Shown in pieces: positions 8,812 to 17,047 of a stretch of DNA of 61,778 bases. The translations under genes and the position numbers were made by a program. The notes under the pieces are model-generated. The model saw only the letters and a list, made by a program, of their open reading frames with translations. It did not search any database and was not told where the DNA came from. Within the stretch, counting starts at the first letter, position 1. The number at the start of each line of letters is the position of its first letter. Source of the DNA: JBCCGG01 sp039029395 (GTDB lineage: Bacteria > Pseudomonadota > Alphaproteobacteria > Kiloniellales > JAKSDN01); contig JBCCGG010000036.1 in the NCBI GenBank assembly GCA_039029395.1, positions 1 through 61,778 of the forward strand, given 5' to 3'.

Positions 8812-9966
8812 ATGTTTGGAATGAAGAGGAACCTAGGCCTTACCACGTTGGCCATCCCGCTGGTCCTGGCGGGTTGCGCGTCGTCCGAGTCCGAGCTTCA
8901 GAGCTTCGGCGATCAGCCGTCTTTGGAGGTGCCCGGCTCGACCAGCTACGCGACAGCGAAGACCCACTTTTCGTCCGGCCGCTATGGCCTGGCCATCAAA
9001 TCTTTCCATGCCGCGGTGAAGAGCGATTCGAGCTCGATCGAGTCCCTAAACGGTCTGGCCGCAAGTTATGACCAAGTCGGCCGCTTCGATCTGGCCGAGC
9101 GCTACTATCGCCAGGCCCTTTCACTGGACCCGGAGTCGAGCCAGTCGCTTAACAACCTGGGCTACTCCTACATGCTCCAGGGCAAGTACGATCTGGCCGC
9201 GGTTTACCTGCGTGAAGCCAAGTTGCTAGGCGAAGGCAGCGAGATCATCGAGGCCAACCAGCAGACCGCCGAAGCGGCCCTGCAGGCAAGTGGCCGGAAA
9301 CCAGCCGAAACATTGGCCTCGGAGCCTGTGATTCCGGTCGAAACGACCCAGGTTGCCAGTCAGCCCAGGGCTCGGATCGAGCGCACAAGCAAGAACGTGC
9401 AAAGCCTGCGCATTGCCGATTCCATGGACCAGTTCGCCAGCCGGGGCGAGGTCGGCACGGTCTCGGCGGCTGCGCGCTTCATCGCTGCCGGCGATGTCGA
9501 GAGCCAGCGTCCGCGCTCGCCGGGACCGGAACCGCGGCCGGCCGTGATCGCCATCATGACGACCCGCTCCTCGGAGGAGGTTGTGGCGAACGAGAGTGCC
9601 GCGGGCAGCCTCGAGCCACTGGTCTTCTTGCTCAACAGCCCGCAGGACCCGATCATCGAGATTTCTAACGGCACCGGGCGCGAACGCATGGCGGCGCGCA
9701 TGCGAGCCTATCTGACGTCGGGCGGCCTGGAGATCAACTGGCTGTCGAACGCCGATCACTATAATCACACCACCAGCACGATCTACTTCAAGGAAGCCTG
9801 GCGCAGCCACGCCGAGGCGCTTGCGGCCCTGGTGCCGGCACAGGTCGAGCTGGTCAAGAATGACCTACAAAGGTCACATCTTCGCCTGGAATTGGGGGGC
9901 GACCTCTTGGACTTTGATGCTCAGCTTTACATTGCCGAAACGGAGGTTGCTAATGAAACGTCGTGA
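8812..9966 (+). CDS. TPR lipoprotein with C-terminal LytR_C domain
   Basis: A 384-aa Tad-associated lipoprotein. The signal peptide ends in a lipobox LVLAGC (Cys22). Residues of about 45-160 form TPR repeats (for example YDQVGRFDLAERYYRQALSL). After a linker rich in Ser, Pro and Arg, about residues 270-365 match the LytR_C fold, seen in IEISNGTGRERMAARMRAYL and STIYFKEAWRSHAEALAALV. TadD proteins are usually TPR only; the added LytR_C part suggests contact with the cell wall. The ATG at 8812 follows an AGGGGGG ribosome site; 8821 is the alternative. It overlaps the next gene by 14 bases. Confidence 0.8.
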   Translation: MFGMKRNLGLTTLAIPLVLAGCASSESELQSFGDQPSLEVPGSTSYATAKTHFSSGRYGLAIKSFHAAVKSDSSSIESLNGLAASYDQVGRFDLAERYYRQALSLDPESSQSLNNLGYSYMLQGKYDLAAVYLREAKLLGEGSEIIEANQQTAEAALQASGRKPAETLASEPVIPVETTQVASQPRARIERTSKNVQSLRIADSMDQFASRGEVGTVSAAARFIAAGDVESQRPRSPGPEPRPAVIAIMTTRSSEEVVANESAAGSLEPLVFLLNSPQDPIIEISNGTGRERMAARMRAYLTSGGLEINWLSNADHYNHTTSTIYFKEAWRSHAEALAALVPAQVELVKNDLQRSHLRLELGGDLLDFDAQLYIAETEVANETS

Positions 9967-10984
9967 TGCGTTGACCGCCACGGGCGGGCAAATTGGAAAA
10001 CGCCATGCTCCGGTGTGGCTCGTTGCAGGCCTCGCGCTTGCCCTGGCGGGTTGCGCCACGACGGATACCATGACCGACGACGAGGCGGCCCAAGCCCAGG
10101 TGCCCGAGATCTCCCAAGAGAAGCTCGACCGCGCGGTCGCGCTGGCCGGGCAGGCGGTGCTCGAGGAGCGCTGGGACGACGCCAAGCGGATCATCGAACG
10201 GGTGCTCTATCACGATCCGGAGGATCCCGAAGCCTTCTATCTCTTGGCCGAGGTCCACCTGGCGGAAGGCCACTATCAGCGCGCCGCCGAGGAGTTCGCC
10301 CAGCTCACCGCGATCCCGGAGCTGAGCGCCGGCGCCCACCAGGGTCTCGGCTTGGTTCTGCTGATGCAAGGTCAGGAGGGTCAGGCGCGGACCAATCTGC
10401 AGAAGGCGGTCGAGCTCGATCCGAGCTTGTGGCGCGCCTGGAACGGCCTGGGCTACCAGCACGATCTGGCCGAGGACTGGGCGGCTTCTTCCGAGGCCTA
10501 CAGCCGCGCGCTCGAGCACAATCCGAAATCAGCTTTTGTTTACAATAACCGCGGATACTCCTATCTCATGCAGGCGCGCTACGACGAGGCCATCGCCGAT
10601 CTGGGCACCGCGCTCAGGCTCGACAGCGATTTCGACCTCGCCAAGGCGAATCTGCGACTGGCGCTGGCTTGGAAGGGCAACTACGCCCTGGCGATGACTG
10701 GCATGCGCGAGGAGGAGAAGAGCGAGGTGCTCAACAACATCGGGTTCGTCGCCTTGATGCGCCACGACTACAGCGCGGCCGAGACCTATCTGATGCAGGC
10801 CGTCGAGTCCGACGCGAGCCTCAATCAGACCGCGCGGCGCAATCTTGCCCTGCTGAGGAATCTCAACGAGATCAACGCCATGCAGGCCGAGAGCGCGCAG
10901 ACCGCGGAGCAGAGCGAGGCCAAGGCGTCCCTGGCCGGCGTACCGGCGACGATGCCGGCGGGCCCGCCCGTGTTGGCCGAATAG
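9953..10984 (+). CDS. tadD: TadD-type TPR lipoprotein
   Basis: A 343-aa pilotin-like lipoprotein: basic N-terminus, hydrophobic segment and lipobox ALAGC (Cys34), then about seven TPR units (e.g. AVLEERWDDAKRIIERVLYH and WNGLGYQHDLAEDWAASSEA). TadD homologues are needed for Tad pilus assembly, probably by helping the secretin. The ATG overlaps the end of the preceding TPR gene and follows CGGAGG (9941-9946), so the two are probably translationally coupled. Two TPR lipoproteins in a row is common in alphaproteobacterial tad loci. Confidence 0.85.
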   Translation: MKRRDALTATGGQIGKRHAPVWLVAGLALALAGCATTDTMTDDEAAQAQVPEISQEKLDRAVALAGQAVLEERWDDAKRIIERVLYHDPEDPEAFYLLAEVHLAEGHYQRAAEEFAQLTAIPELSAGAHQGLGLVLLMQGQEGQARTNLQKAVELDPSLWRAWNGLGYQHDLAEDWAASSEAYSRALEHNPKSAFVYNNRGYSYLMQARYDEAIADLGTALRLDSDFDLAKANLRLALAWKGNYALAMTGMREEEKSEVLNNIGFVALMRHDYSAAETYLMQAVESDASLNQTARRNLALLRNLNEINAMQAESAQTAEQSEAKASLAGVPATMPAGPPVLAE

Positions 10985-11023
10985 GCGACGCGCAGGGGCG
11001 CGATTGAAGCAGTCGGGATAGAC

Positions 11024-11554
11024 ATGCTAGACGATACCTATCTTTGGATCCTGCGAATCGCTTTCGGCGGCTACATCCTGCTGTTAACCGTGGCAGCGCT
11101 CTTCGATGTTTGGAAGTTCATCATTCCCAACACGATTTGCGTTGCCGTCCTGGTTCTGTTCATACCGACCGCCTTGCTGTTGCCGTTCGACGTCAACTGG
11201 TGGTCCCACATCGGCGCGGCGGTGGCCGTGCTGGCGGTCGGCGCGGGCGCCTATGCGATGGGCTGGTTCGGCGCCGGCGACGTCAAGCTCTTGACCGCGG
11301 TGTCATTTTGGATGGGCTTCGCGGCCATGCCGCAATTCTTACTCTACGTGGCCTTGGCCGGGGGCGGCTTTGCGCTTGGTCTGCTGTTTTTCCGCTACGT
11401 GCTGATGTCTTTGCGCACGACCAAGCTGTTCCCGGAGACCATGACATTTCCGCGAATCTTTCTGGTCGGCGAAGCGGTGCCCTATGGTGTGGCGATCGCC
11501 TTGGGCTCGATACTGGCCGGCAACAACCTGCCCTATCTCGGGAAGTTCCTTTAG
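11024..11554 (+). CDS. cpaA: Prepilin peptidase CpaA (TadV)
   Basis: A 176-aa A24-family aspartic peptidase that removes the leader of Flp pilin and the TadE/TadG pseudopilins. It has about five or six membrane segments. The two catalytic aspartates are Asp28 (in ALFDVWKFIIPN) and Asp86 in the GxGD motif of WFGAGDVKLL. It lacks the N-terminal methylase domain of PilD-type enzymes, as TadV proteins do. It starts 39 bases after tadD. Confidence 0.92.
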   Translation: MLDDTYLWILRIAFGGYILLLTVAALFDVWKFIIPNTICVAVLVLFIPTALLLPFDVNWWSHIGAAVAVLAVGAGAYAMGWFGAGDVKLLTAVSFWMGFAAMPQFLLYVALAGGGFALGLLFFRYVLMSLRTTKLFPETMTFPRIFLVGEAVPYGVAIALGSILAGNNLPYLGKFL

Positions 11555-11641
11555 GGTAGGGGATGGACCGCCGGCTGCGCGGGTGGGGGCCCACGTAACC
11601 GGAGCGGCGAGGCAGAGGGCTTAGGAAGGGAAGCTAGGGTT

Positions 11642-11827
11642 ATGAATCAGCTGTTCGACCGGAAGTTCATGTTCTTCGCGGTCTATCTGGTCGGGGCGGT
11701 GATCGCAGGCACGGCCTATATGGTCCACGAGCTGGAAACCAACGCGACCATCATGAACGCGATACCGGGCTCGCTGGAGCGGGCCTTCCTGTGGCCGATT
11801 TTCATTTTCACCGGATTCTTCGGGTAA
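11642..11827 (+). CDS. Small membrane protein of unknown function
   Basis: A 61-aa protein with a hydrophobic segment near the N-terminus (about 10-27, FFAVYLVGAVIAGTAYMV) and a second at the C-terminus (about 47-61, AFLWPIFIFTGFFG). A purine-rich ribosome site (AGGAAGGGAAGC) precedes the ATG. I do not recognise the family. It is the last forward gene of the first part of the tad locus, so a role in the pilus is possible but unproven. Confidence 0.6.
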   Translation: MNQLFDRKFMFFAVYLVGAVIAGTAYMVHELETNATIMNAIPGSLERAFLWPIFIFTGFFG

Positions 11828-11862
11828 GAATTCAAGGCGGGCCGGCGCCGCGGCTCCGAATA

Positions 11863-12165
11863 CTAAGCCAGACCGACTACGACCTGAAGCAGGACGAAGA
11901 GGATCGAGCCTTTTGCCAGATAGCGCCAGGTGCGCGATCCGCCGTAGTTGCTCGCCGAGCGCCAGATCGCGATCGCGATAAACGCGGCGTAGGTCAGCAG
12001 GAACAAGCTCAGGAAAAGACCGATTGGCGATGTCAGGAGCGGCGATTTCGTCGCCTCCATGATCAAGAGCGGTGTAACCAGGGACAAGAGGCCGCCCAAG
12101 CCATAAAGCCAACCAACCTTGGCCAGACCAACCCGGCCGCTCCAAAGATCCGCCACAACCGTCAT
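11863..12165 (-). CDS. Small integral membrane protein of unknown function
   Basis: A 100-aa protein with three predicted membrane segments (about 18-37, 46-66 and 85-99) and a short polar loop SASNYGGSRTWRYLAK between the last two. GGGAGGTCAAG stands just before the ATG on the minus strand. Comparable RSAxNYxGxxxWxxLAK loops occur in uncharacterised alphaproteobacterial membrane proteins, but I cannot name the function. It is transcribed against the tad genes and splits them into two blocks. Confidence 0.65.
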   Translation of the reverse strand: MTVVADLWSGRVGLAKVGWLYGLGGLLSLVTPLLIMEATKSPLLTSPIGLFLSLFLLTYAAFIAIAIWRSASNYGGSRTWRYLAKGSILFVLLQVVVGLA

Positions 12166-12569
12166 CTTGACCTCCCATCAAACAACTGAGTCGTGAGGTC
12201 TCTAGTCTTAGGCGGTTGGGTTAATATATAGTTATGTGGCCGACGCGCTATACTACATATAGATAATTGTCGCGGTATTTTTCTCAATTACAGAATGACT
12301 GTACATATCGTATTGCTGCGAGTTCCGGGGTGTTCGCGCTGTTTTCCTAAGGCCGCTGCTAATGGGCAAATAGTCTGCTTGGTCGATGACTCTCTTGAGT
12401 AAGCGTTAATCAATATTAACATGAATTGTTTCACTCGAGCATTGATTTCATCATCGGAATTCTTTGATGAGTCCTTGAAAAACAACAAGAAAAACTTGAA
12501 ATTTTGTGAAATTTGTGTACATTGGGTGCGGGGTAATGTGTGGTCTAGGTGGCCAGAAGAGGCTTGGGA
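12166..12569. other. AT-rich intergenic region upstream of the TadE/TadG block
   Basis: About 400 bases between divergent genes, much richer in A and T than its surroundings. At 12406-12419 it holds TTAA-N6-TTAA followed by C, one base short of the CtrA spacing. Poly-A/T tracts at 12478-12520 may bend DNA. It should contain the promoter of the TadE/TadG genes and, on the other strand, that of the small membrane protein at 11863-12165. No gene is seen. Confidence 0.5.
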
Positions 12570-13124
12570 ATGAGGGTTCGTGGTTTGCTTGCGCGCTTTG
12601 GGCGTCAAAGGGATGGCATCGCCTCCCTGGAGTTCGTGCTGATTCTCTTCCCGATGATGCTGATCCTGTTCGGCGTGATCCAAATCGGCGGCGCCTTCTA
12701 CTATTACCATCAAATGCAGAACGCGGCGCGGGATACGGCCCGGCGCATGGCGACTGATCTGGACTTTCATCCGGAGAATGGATTCGCACCGACGGTATTG
12801 TGCAGCGCGGCCGCGGTCGACACGGCCGAAGAGTACGGCTGCGACATCGTCACGGTTCCCGGTGCCGTCGATATCGCGGCCGGCTATTGCTTCGATCGTG
12901 ACCCTGAGTCTTCGACGCCACTTCGCTGGGATGCGGTGGTTCAGATGACCGTACCCTTGGCCGACGCTAGCTTGGTGGATCTTCTCGGCATAGCCGGGCC
13001 GCGCACGATCACGGCGACGGCGGTCGTGCCGATCAGCCCGATCAAGGTGGCTGATTTGACTTCCGGTCAGCCCGGCAGCCCGCCCTTCGGAATCTTCGCC
13101 TGCCCACTCGGCATTAGTCCATAA
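12570..13124 (+). CDS. tadE: TadE-like pseudopilin (first copy)
   Basis: A 184-aa minor pseudopilin of the Tad system. After a basic start, the processing region reads DGIASLEFVLILFPMMLILF, with cleavage expected near the Gly before IASLEF and the mature Glu conserved. A periplasmic domain follows with four or five Cys that may form disulfides. ATG 12570 has AGAAGAGG upstream; an in-frame GTG at 12549 is the alternative. The segment IASLEFVLILFP is repeated exactly in the third gene of this block, so the two are related copies. Confidence 0.85.
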   Translation: MRVRGLLARFGRQRDGIASLEFVLILFPMMLILFGVIQIGGAFYYYHQMQNAARDTARRMATDLDFHPENGFAPTVLCSAAAVDTAEEYGCDIVTVPGAVDIAAGYCFDRDPESSTPLRWDAVVQMTVPLADASLVDLLGIAGPRTITATAVVPISPIKVADLTSGQPGSPPFGIFACPLGISP

Positions 13125-13171
13125 CCTGTGCGCGTTCAGACCGTTAGACCCAGACGGGGAGGAGACCGAGG

Positions 13172-14626
13172 ATGACACGGAAACCCTTAAGCAGGATGCT
13201 CAAGGATGAAGAGGGGGCGATACTGGTTTGGCTCGCCATCGCATTGCCGGCTGTCCTTCTCGTTGCCTCCCTGGCCATCGACATGTCCTACGGTTACTTC
13301 ACCCGCTCCAAGCTGCAGACGACGGCGAGCTCCGCGGCCTTGGCCGGCGCGGGAAAATTGCCGCTGCCCCCCGCTCCCGACGATCCCCCTCTCACCCAGG
13401 ACGAGAAAGATGCGATCGTCGCGGCGGTTGTGGCCGAGGCCCAGGTCTACGGCACCGACAAGAATGACGGTCTGGGCCTGCAAGGCACCTATCTGGTCGA
13501 CGGCGACGTGGTGGTCGGCAACTGGAACGAGAGCGCGGCTCAGGGGTCGGAGTTCACGCCGAACGGCACGCCCTTCAACGCGGTCCAAGTCACGACCCGG
13601 CGGACCAACAGCGGCGGCAACGAGGTCAACCTTCTGTTGGCGACCGCGATCGGCGAAGTCGACGTCAACACCCCGGCGGTCGCGACTCTCGACGGCGGTG
13701 AGATTGTCGGGGATGCCTGTCTTCTGCTTCTCGATCCCACTGGTAGCGAGTCTCTCCGCCTCAATGGCGGCATCGACATTCAGTCGGTTGAGTGCGGCAT
13801 TTGCGTAAACTCCTCGGCGTCGGACGCGTTACGTGGCAATGGCGCGGCTGGGGTTGTGAGCCTTGATTTCACACAAGGTAGCGAGTCCGGTTTCGTTCAC
13901 GTCCATGGTGGGGCGGTCTTGAGTAATACGACAATTAATCCGGAAGAGGAGACGGGTAAGCCAATCTGCGATAACCCATATGAAGATGTGGCGGTGGACT
14001 ATCCGGAGTTCCAGGATCGATTCGCCTTCGACAACTGCGCGTCGAGCGTAGCTCCTGTGATTAGTGGGAGTACGGTGACGTTTCCACCCGGTGTTCATTG
14101 CAGTGGCGGGAACGAGTTCGTTTACGATGGCGGTACAAGTGAAGTCATCTTCGAAGCCGGAGTACACCATTTCATCGGTGAGATCCGCGGCGATCCGTTG
14201 GAGTTTAGTGTTCTGGCGGGCGCCGGGATAAGTTCTCAAGATCCTGGGGTAACGTTGTTGCTGACCAACACGGCTTTGGAATGGGGCGGCGCGGGAGAGA
14301 TCAATTTGACCGCCAACTCGACCGACGGGCAAGGCTTCCTCACGTTTCAGAATCCCGCTGACCCTGTCCAAAACGTGACCCACAATATCAGTGGCAATGT
14401 CGATGCAGGTTTGGTGGGTATCCAGAATTATGGACGTCAGAACCTGGAGTTTGAAGGCAATGTCGGCACCGCCGACACCTCGTTGGGCGGCTGCACAGTA
14501 ATCGTTGCGGAACGGGCGATTTTCAATGGTGGTGGCAACAGCAGTCACTTCCTTGATTCGACGGGCTGCAACGATCAGGATCCCCCGAAGGCCAGGAACG
14601 AGCGATTCTATCGATTGGTGAATTAG
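13172..14626 (+). CDS. tadG: TadG-like protein with beta-rich C-terminal region
   Basis: A 484-aa protein. The N-terminus is TadG-like: DEEGAILVWLAIALPAVLLV, a TM anchor, then SYGYFTRSKLQTTASSAALA, the usual TadG/TadE start that ties the protein to the inner membrane. From about residue 225 on it is rich in Gly, Asn, Ser and Thr with repeated short beta-strands, as in parallel beta-helix or adhesive proteins. Codon use changes in this half (13.85-14.6 kb), with more A/T-ending codons, suggesting that the module was acquired separately. A ribosome site GGGGAGGAG precedes the ATG. It lies between two tadE-like genes. Confidence 0.8.
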   Translation: MTRKPLSRMLKDEEGAILVWLAIALPAVLLVASLAIDMSYGYFTRSKLQTTASSAALAGAGKLPLPPAPDDPPLTQDEKDAIVAAVVAEAQVYGTDKNDGLGLQGTYLVDGDVVVGNWNESAAQGSEFTPNGTPFNAVQVTTRRTNSGGNEVNLLLATAIGEVDVNTPAVATLDGGEIVGDACLLLLDPTGSESLRLNGGIDIQSVECGICVNSSASDALRGNGAAGVVSLDFTQGSESGFVHVHGGAVLSNTTINPEEETGKPICDNPYEDVAVDYPEFQDRFAFDNCASSVAPVISGSTVTFPPGVHCSGGNEFVYDGGTSEVIFEAGVHHFIGEIRGDPLEFSVLAGAGISSQDPGVTLLLTNTALEWGGAGEINLTANSTDGQGFLTFQNPADPVQNVTHNISGNVDAGLVGIQNYGRQNLEFEGNVGTADTSLGGCTVIVAERAIFNGGGNSSHFLDSTGCNDQDPPKARNERFYRLVN

Positions 14627-14629
14627 TCA

Positions 14630-15193
14630 ATGGTCAAAAGGCGTGACGGGACGATGAAGCTAAGTAAAGCCACACAACGCTTTGCGCGACGCTCCGACGG
14701 GATCGCGTCCTTGGAGTTCGTGCTGATTCTCTTTCCCTTCATGATTTTCCTGTTCGGGATGATCGAGTTCGGCCTTATCTTCTATCACTTCAACCAGATG
14801 GAAAACGTCGCGCGCGAGACGGCCCGAGAAATTGCCGTCGACGATGACGTCAACCCGGCTTCGAACGGCGCGGAGGTCATCTGTCCGGGCAGCGGCGGCG
14901 CCGAGGGCCTGGCGTGCCAGTTGCTATCCAACGCCGCGCGGGACAAGGTGACGGCTTGCTATGAGCAGCGGGATTTCCCACCTGACAGGCCAGTGTTCGA
15001 TGCCGTCGTCTCGGTCTCCACACCGATGGATCAGATTGGCATCGTGATTTCCGTCATGGGACTTGCCCAGGACAGGACCCTGACCGCGACCGCGACTATG
15101 CGTGTGGAGCCGGGCAAACTGAATCCGGACGAGAATCCCGATCTTGATCCGGCGCTGAAGCTTTGCGACGGCAGCGACCCCGACTACGGGTAG
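14630..15193 (+). CDS. tadE: TadE-like pseudopilin (second copy)
   Basis: A 187-aa pseudopilin. The leader and transmembrane part read DGIASLEFVLILFPFMIFLF, nearly the same as the gene at 12570, followed by a periplasmic domain with several Cys. It begins three bases after the tadG-like gene, so it is in the same transcript. No strong ribosome site stands before ATG 14630; ATG 14654 in the same frame is possible. It should be matured by the CpaA peptidase. Confidence 0.85.
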   Translation: MVKRRDGTMKLSKATQRFARRSDGIASLEFVLILFPFMIFLFGMIEFGLIFYHFNQMENVARETAREIAVDDDVNPASNGAEVICPGSGGAEGLACQLLSNAARDKVTACYEQRDFPPDRPVFDAVVSVSTPMDQIGIVISVMGLAQDRTLTATATMRVEPGKLNPDENPDLDPALKLCDGSDPDYG

Positions 15194-15543
15194 GTCGTGG
15201 GCCGCTCGGCAACCTTTGAACGATTAATCTGCCAAGTATGATTTGAGCGGCCGTGTGGCTTAGTCAGTTTGCCCAACTGCGTGCAGTTTAACGCGACCAG
15301 GGCGTCGCCTGTATCTCATCAAGATCCCCCAGGGCACCTAACCGTAACGCTCCGCTCTTCCTTTCGACACCAAATCAGAGAAGCACTCGGTTGCCAATGT
15401 AGCGGCTTAAAAAGTAGGCCACTGTGTTTGCGCTTTTTCGCCCTACTTTTCGGAACAATGGTGAATTCAAATGTCTTTCTTTTGCCCAAAATGCATCGGC
15501 CGCGCACAAGGCGCGGCCGCTAGTCACAAAGATCCTTTGGTTA
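15194..15543. other. Intergenic region at the end of the Tad locus
   Basis: About 350 bases between the convergent tadE-like gene and the PEP-CTERM gene. A GC-rich hairpin at 15497-15519 is the only structure I can support. Short open frames here (for example 15269-15523) show no ribosome site or recognisable protein. Confidence 0.5.
15497..15519 (-). terminator. Probable terminator of the PEP-CTERM gene
   Basis: CGGCCGCGC (15497-15505) and GCGCGGCCG (15511-15519) make a perfect 9-bp stem with a 5-base loop. On the minus strand it is followed by ATGCATTTTGGG, a weak T-run. It lies 25 bases beyond the stop of the minus-strand gene. Confidence 0.55.
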
Positions 15544-16353
15544 TCACTGACCGCGAGGTTGACGCCGCCATGTTAGGACGACTAGGCCGAGAAGCCCGGC
15601 TAAGAAAAGCATCAACGCTTGTGGTTCCGGAATCTGAACTTCTGGATCCGTGACCTCGCCTTCTAAGGCGAATCGGAGGTTGTCGATGGCAAATCCCGAC
15701 GGTTCGAACCCAACAACAGAAAACAACACGCCGGCAATTCTCTCCATACCATCGTCGGTTTGCAGGCCCAAGAATTCGAAACCTCTACCAACATTCGTCA
15801 CCGAGCCAAGATTGTTGCCATCGCGGTCATACGCGGTGATGGCCATGCTCCCAATTCCATCGAGAAACCCGGCGTCAAACCCAACCGCCGCGAGGTCCAT
15901 GTCGAAATGGACCGCGACCGGGCCATCGAACAGCGGGCTCCCGGAAAGTACGGGGCTGTTCACGCTGGCGCCATCCATAGCGATTTGCGTGCTGGGAGAT
16001 GCGGAGTCGAGCGTTAGGGGCGCGTCGGGATTGCCCACCACGCAAGCCGTCGGCGCGCCAAGTGGGCAATCGTTGCCCGGGTCTACGGTCAGAGATTGGC
16101 CCAAGAAGAACCCGCCGAAGGTGACGGTTGGATCCCCCGGGACCCCGCCGTTGGCCATGTAATCGCTCGAAGTATAGGTTGGGTTCACGGTGGCAAGCGG
16201 GAATTCATCGAAGGTGATAAGATTTGAGCCAGCGATAAACCCGGAGTCGAACACCCTGACAACGCCCGCATTGGCGGACGTTGCAAAAAAGCTAGCGGCG
16301 ATCACGATGCTTGCGCCTAAGGCCTTTCCGAGCCTGCCAGTCGACCTCACCAT
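15544..16353 (-). CDS. PEP-CTERM sorted exported protein
   Basis: A 269-aa exported protein with an N-terminal signal peptide (about 1-29, ending TSANA) and a C-terminal PEP-CTERM tripartite signal: Pro-Glu-Pro in QIPEPQALMLFLAGLLGLVV, a TM helix, and the basic end TWRRQPRGQ. PEP-CTERM proteins are cut by an exosortase and linked to biofilm or extracellular polysaccharide. The middle is a beta-rich domain with two Cys. The ATG at 16353 has AGGA about 12 bases upstream; a GTG at 16359 is the alternative. No exosortase gene is in this window, so it must lie elsewhere if the signal is used. Confidence 0.8.
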   Translation of the reverse strand: MVRSTGRLGKALGASIVIAASFFATSANAGVVRVFDSGFIAGSNLITFDEFPLATVNPTYTSSDYMANGGVPGDPTVTFGGFFLGQSLTVDPGNDCPLGAPTACVVGNPDAPLTLDSASPSTQIAMDGASVNSPVLSGSPLFDGPVAVHFDMDLAAVGFDAGFLDGIGSMAITAYDRDGNNLGSVTNVGRGFEFLGLQTDDGMERIAGVLFSVVGFEPSGFAIDNLRFALEGEVTDPEVQIPEPQALMLFLAGLLGLVVLTWRRQPRGQ

Positions 16354-16441
16354 AGTCACATCCTATCTGCCATTCTTGGCATATCTTGTTGTCCTGCTTG
16401 TATCCTATGCAAGAATCGTGCCAAGTTATAAAACTGTTTAT

Positions 16442-16665
16442 TTTCAGTATGTTATCTGTTGACTCAAGTAACTCTTAACTGAAGTTGTAAAGAATTCCGA
16501 CACTTTATTTGAGGAAACTTTTCCTTAATTCCAGGATAGTTTATTATTTTCAATATGTTAGAGGATTCATGTGGTTGGGAATAGTGTAAAAATTCTTTAC
16601 AGTTTATTACCAATTTTTAATCTCAATACAAGAATTACAAAAAAGATAATAATTTCAATATACTA
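16442..16665 (+). repeat. Degenerate ~105-bp tandem repeat (three copies of the core)
   Basis: The core TTTCAGTATGTTA (16442-16454), TTTCAATATGTTA (16548-16560) and TTTCAATATACTA (16653-16665) recurs at spacings of 106 and 105 bases. The units also share a TGTAAAGAATTC-like stretch in the middle (about 16486 and 16589). The last two cores are followed by GAGGATTCATG and AGGGGATGCATG. The copies are diverged and AT-rich, with no coding capacity. Function is unknown. Confidence 0.55.
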
Positions 16666-16674
16666 AGGGGATGC

Positions 16675-16860
16675 ATGTTTACACCAACCGTCTCCATACC
16701 CATCCTGTCGAGGAGATCAGTTCGGCATGGACTCAGGCGATTTGGTGATTCGGAGAGCGCATTCCAGGGCACGAATCTGCAATCGCAGCAAGTAGCCGTG
16801 TTAACGAATGTAGAGAGCCCGCAAAAGGAACGAAAATCATTCGCAAATGAATTGAAGTAG
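16675..16860 (+). CDS. Doubtful small open frame (61 aa)
   Basis: An ATG with AAGGGG five bases upstream opens a 61-codon frame. The predicted peptide is basic and polar, has no signal peptide, membrane segment or family I recognise, and its codon use is unlike the neighbouring genes. The start lies right after the last unit of the tandem repeat. It may be a real small protein, a leader peptide or chance. Confidence 0.2.
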   Translation: MFTPTVSIPILSRRSVRHGLRRFGDSESAFQGTNLQSQQVAVLTNVESPQKERKSFANELK

Positions 16861-17047
16861 CCGATGGGCTGGGATGCACCCCTTGGCTGCAATACCGACT
16901 CAGAGCGCAATAAAAGGCCCACCGTCCCAAGCCCCTGGCCCGTTCTCCGGGGCCTGGGGCAGGAGCGGTGGTGCGGTGTTGCTGTGCCTACGCGTGGGGC
17001 GCCCGAGGCACGGGCGCGCCGTGCTGTCGATGCCCTTTAGATCGGCC

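Larger units (their letters stand above)
16354..17047. other. AT-rich region with degenerate tandem repeats, no confident gene
   Basis: About 690 bases between two minus-strand genes. The part 16400-16670 is very AT-rich and contains three diverged repeat copies. The part 16675-16860 holds a doubtful small open frame. Around 16936-16966, GCCCCTGGCCC and GGGGCCTGGGGC can form a stem with one T-T mismatch that may end the minus-strand transcript of 17048-17371. Confidence 0.5.

Noticed and set aside
15269..15523. 84-codon frame after the second tadE-like gene
   Set aside because: Starts without a ribosome site and reads through a terminator-like hairpin; no recognisable protein.
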